Assembly (NCBI GenBank): GCA_014526335.1
Contig: JACTAT010000061.1
Coordinates: 2,909,553 to 2,973,552, forward strand
From: Chrysaora quinquecirrha
Taxonomy: Eukaryota > Cnidaria > Scyphozoa > Semaeostomeae > Pelagiidae
Reading direction: 5' to 3'
Length of the DNA stretch: 64,000 nt
Under the pieces are notes generated by a model that had not been told where the DNA came from, ran no database searches, and saw only the letters and a program-made list of their open reading frames with translations. The position numbers and the translations under genes are program-made. The stretch's first letter is position 1. Each line of letters opens with the position of its first letter. Positions 61,201 through 64,000 of the stretch are shown here, piece by piece.

Positions 61201-62712
61201 CATCGTGCAAGAAAACGGTGGATTACTTACTCTAGAAGACTTAAGTAGCCATGAAAGTACCTTTGAGAGACCTGTAAGCACGACTTATAGAGGCATTGAA
61301 GTATGGGAAATACCACCAAATAGCCAAGGCATCGTGGCATTAATGGCATTGAATATTCTAGAAGGATTCAATATTGGAGGTTTGGCAGTGGAATGGTTCG
61401 AGTTCTTGTTTCTCAATAATCTTTTCCAATCAAACCTGTAGCATATAGATAAATATTTAACTGATTAAACAAGTCGTTGTTATCACTGTTGAGTCGAATG
61501 GAACTGCTGGACGCTCAAAATACGCCTCGTACATTTCTTAGGCCCTGGCCAAAGGACCAAACATTGTTAGTCAAACATTTGAGATGCCTGTTTGGCCATG
61601 TCACAAAACATTGTTCGTAAAGCAGTTGATTGTTCACTTTTCTTTCCAGATATGGAACATAATTCATCGAAATATCTTCACCACTTAATTGAAGCAATGC
61701 AGCTTGCGTTTGCGGATGGTTTGCAGTATATTGCCGATCCGTCCACCACACGTGTTCCTACGAAGGAGTTGCTTTCGAAGGAATACGCCAGCAAAAGAAG
61801 AGCTCATATACACAAAGACAGGTAAGTGGAAATCTGTTTCTTGTTGGGCTTTGCTTTGCATAAAGCGAAATGAACCAGCTTCAGAAATTCTGCGACTTTG
61901 CTGAATGGAAGAATATAACTTTTTTAAACAGTGGCACTAGGCTAAGAAAACTAAAACTGCCTAAAACTGCCTTTGGTCTGTGATCTTCAAAGCTTTGATT
62001 CTATAATTTTGATCTTTGATCTTTGAAGCTTGAACCTTTGATCTTTCAAGCTTGAAGCTTTAACCTTTGATCTTTGAACCTTTGACCTTTAAACCTTGAC
62101 GCTTGAACCCTTGACCTTTGAAGCTTGAATCTCTGATCTTTATAGCTTGGAGTTTTAACCTTTGATCTTTGAAACTTGAACCTTTGATCCTTGAAGTTTG
62201 AACCTTTGATCTTTGAAAAATAAATCTTTGACCCTTTGATATTTTTAAGGCTGACGTTTCGAAAACTTTCTTTCTCGCAATTATGCATTTAATGTCATAC
62301 CAAAAATTATACCTATATAGCTAATACAATTCCGCAAGCTAGAGATAATACAATAACAATTTGGTAGCTATTTTTGACCATATCCACGTACTCTTGTCTC
62401 TTTCTGAGTTTATTGGAGTCTTAGACCCACATATTCGTCGCTGACAGCAGAAACATTATAGCATCATCCTTGATTTCGTTATGTATATTAAATATTTGGC
62501 ATTAATTATGACATGACAGAGCTGGTTCAGTTCATGGGTAACCATTTTTGATTTAGAGCGAAAAATCATCACCATGGCAACGTCAATATGGGGGATGACA
62601 CAGTGTATTTCTCCGTCGTTGATGAGGATGGCAACGCGTGTTCTTTCATAAACAGTATTTACATGAATTTCGGTCAGGCCTGGTCCCTGAAGGATGTGGG
62701 TTCATCTTACAG
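58203..62712 (+). CDS. Gamma-glutamyltransferase-like (YwrD-type), partial
   Basis: Ntn-hydrolase of the gamma-glutamyltranspeptidase family, which cleaves gamma-glutamyl bonds as in glutathione. Six exons: 58203-58488, 59100-59262, 60048-60253, 61139-61379, 61650-61821, 62557-62712, with agreeing phases; about 409 residues seen of an expected ~540, and the C-terminus lies beyond the right edge. Seen: [37 protein letters not shown] with TGLGGDCFG (substrate loop), [30 protein letters not shown], and the autocleavage region [19 protein letters not shown], whose Thr (~371) would be the catalytic nucleophile. No signal peptide or membrane anchor, unlike animal GGT1, so it is likely intracellular and closer to bacterial YwrD. 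The start ATGGCGGCG at 58203 is in a good context, but the frame breaks once at 58243-58256 and again at 60220-60223, each fixed by one base. Confidence 0.9.
58668..58815 (+). mobile_element. SINE family 1, best copy
   Basis: GTGGCGCGGTCGCTAAATC (box A region), GGGGTTCGAGCCCC (perfect box B), then CACAGCCAGGGTCAAGG and GCGACTGGCACTAAAAACACC. About 150 bp, tRNA-derived. In intron 1 of the GGT-like gene, sense to it. Confidence 0.8.
60795..60895 (-). mobile_element. tRNA-derived SINE head
   Basis: Minus strand: GTGGCCTTGCGGTAGAGTGC (box A) and GGGTTCAAGCCAAGG (box B). Not a clean tRNA. Antisense to the GGT-like gene. Confidence 0.6.
61543..61635. mobile_element. MITE family A half element beside an exon
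   Basis: TTAGGCCCTGGCCAAAGGACC begins a family A copy that breaks off after GTCACAAAACATTGTTCG, about 20-25 bp before the acceptor of exon 61650-61821. Confidence 0.7.
62000..62230. repeat. CTTTGATCTTTGAAGCTTGAAC minisatellite
   Basis: Ten or so ~20-bp imperfect units, in the intron between exons 61650-61821 and 62557-62712. Confidence 0.85.
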
Positions 62713-64000
62713 GTAAGGCTTTTCTTGTGTAAATGTATCTCATAATGAACGTTTGCCTCTGAAATTTCCTCAAAAATTTCTGTATTTTGGCAATAGACTC
62801 AGTAAAGCTGACGATGGCGGCAAGGCTGTGGCCAGACCGTCAAACATTGTTGGTCAAACATTTGATGTTTGCTTCCCAAGCATTGTGTGACCGTTTTGCA
62901 CGCCACAAAACATTGCTTGACAGAATGTTTTGAAAAATTTTAAAAAGATTTTCTGTTTTTCTCGCCGCAAGCAAAGAATGTTTTACGACGTAACAAAACG
63001 GTCAAAACATTGTAGCGAGCCAGCAGGATTTCAAATGTTTGACAAAAAATGTTTAACGTCACAAGGCACTCGGAGCTTATGTTTAAGGAATGGTTGAGAA
63101 ATCTACGTTGGTGGACCTACTAGGTGAATCTAATTTACCGATATTGTACCGAATAGCCTTGATCTCCTTGCGACATTTTCCTCAAAGACATGATGCTAAC
63201 ACTGTTTTGGAGGGCTGAGAATGAAATTTGCCTGTCACAGAATTACCATCATAAAGACTGTGTTTATTATTTCATGGTTAAAAGCCAAATACGTTATAAG
63301 TAAATTAATAAATACTTTGACAGGAAATTTTATGACAAGCTAAGACCCTGGCCAAACAATCAAAAATTGTTTGTCAAACATTTCTGAAGATCAATATCAA
63401 ACACTTGTGAAGCAAATGCTTTACCGTTTGGCAAAACATCGCAAAACATTTCTCGCCAAACATTGACAACATTGTTTGCTTGCGTCAAGAAATGCATTTG
63501 AACTTTTCCAAAAGCATTGTGCAACAATTGATTATTTTGCATGTTTCGCAATGTATTGCGACGTGGCCAAACATTGCTAGAACAAAATTTCTGCTAAGGT
63601 CAAACATAGAACTCGATGAGCAGTTTGACAAGCAATGTCTGCATGATCTATTAGACAATTCTTCGAAGGTTGATCCCTGTTGTGTTTCTCTCAGAATCTG
63701 TGTAAAAGCAATCATCCATCTCTGTTTGTGGGTGTCTACTGGTTGATAAATAGTGCTTGAAAAATTGGCATTAGTTATTAGTAAAATTGTCCCTATTACC
63801 ACATTCTCTGTCACTCTTAGAATCTCTTGTTCATCTGTCTTTATGATCGGGTGTCTGTTGCTCGATTTCCTCATCTTTGCTTCTGATTACTCGATTCTTT
63901 CGAAGGAAATTTTCCAACAATCTCTTTAACAGCAAACAGCAAATCCAAACAACCTCAACACAGGATATACATGACGCCCCAATAAAAAACCCCATCAACC
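62713..64000. other. GGT-like intron, right edge
   Basis: No further exon of the gene is recognisable. Two MITE family A copies lie at about 62825-63062 and 63347-63605. The rest is AT-rich, with nothing identified. Confidence 0.6.
62825..63605. mobile_element. Two MITE family A copies
   Basis: 62825-63062 begins CTGTGGCCAGACCGTCAAAC; 63347-63605 begins CCCTGGCCAAACAATCAAAA. Both show the family's TTTGCTT and CAAAACATTGCTTG blocks. Confidence 0.65.

Overview
This window is nuclear DNA of an invertebrate animal. It carries intron-rich genes with GT-AG introns and consistent exon phases, four long animal genes with clear human counterparts, and dense SINE, MITE, LINE and Penelope-type repeats. 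It is AT-rich. The sequence alone does not fix the phylum; intron sizes and repeat load would suit a cnidarian or another early-branching or marine invertebrate, which is an inference.

Layout, left to right. (1) Positions 630-11231, minus strand: N-terminal half of an ABCA5-like ABC transporter in 12 exons; the rest lies beyond the left edge. (2) 14859-20252, minus: a complete galactokinase (GALK1) in 6 exons, with a LINE and a tRNA-derived SINE in its introns. (3) 20253-33620: repeat-rich ground with four or more MITE families, a hAT-type MITE with a perfect 8-bp target duplication, a tentative small secreted-protein gene (28155-22091, minus) and a doubtful two-exon gene (29253-29943, plus). 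(4) 33621-47365, minus: cyclin F (CCNF), 14 exons, with a palindromic Penelope-like element in one intron. (5) 50827-58061, minus: WBP11, a spliceosome-associated proline-rich protein, 15 exons. (6) 58203 to the right edge, plus: a gamma-glutamyltransferase-like (YwrD-type) gene, 6 exons seen, C-terminus off the edge. WBP11 and this gene are head to head, with 141 bp between start codons.

The genes are unrelated housekeeping and regulatory genes and do not form a pathway: lipid or lysosomal transport, galactose catabolism, SCF ubiquitin ligase and cell cycle, pre-mRNA splicing, and gamma-glutamyl peptide metabolism.

Main observations: (a) six single-base frame breaks, each in or next to a homopolymer run inside otherwise intact conserved exons and each repaired by one extra base, which points to consensus errors rather than pseudogenes; (b) a LINE and a tRNA-derived SINE sharing the same 3' tail, suggesting a mobilising partnership; (c) a Penelope-like element with about 475-bp inverted arms and a 15-bp target duplication; (d) most intronic SINEs lie in the same orientation as their host gene; (e) a large family of palindromic MITEs. 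I found no clear new defence, toxin or biosynthetic system.
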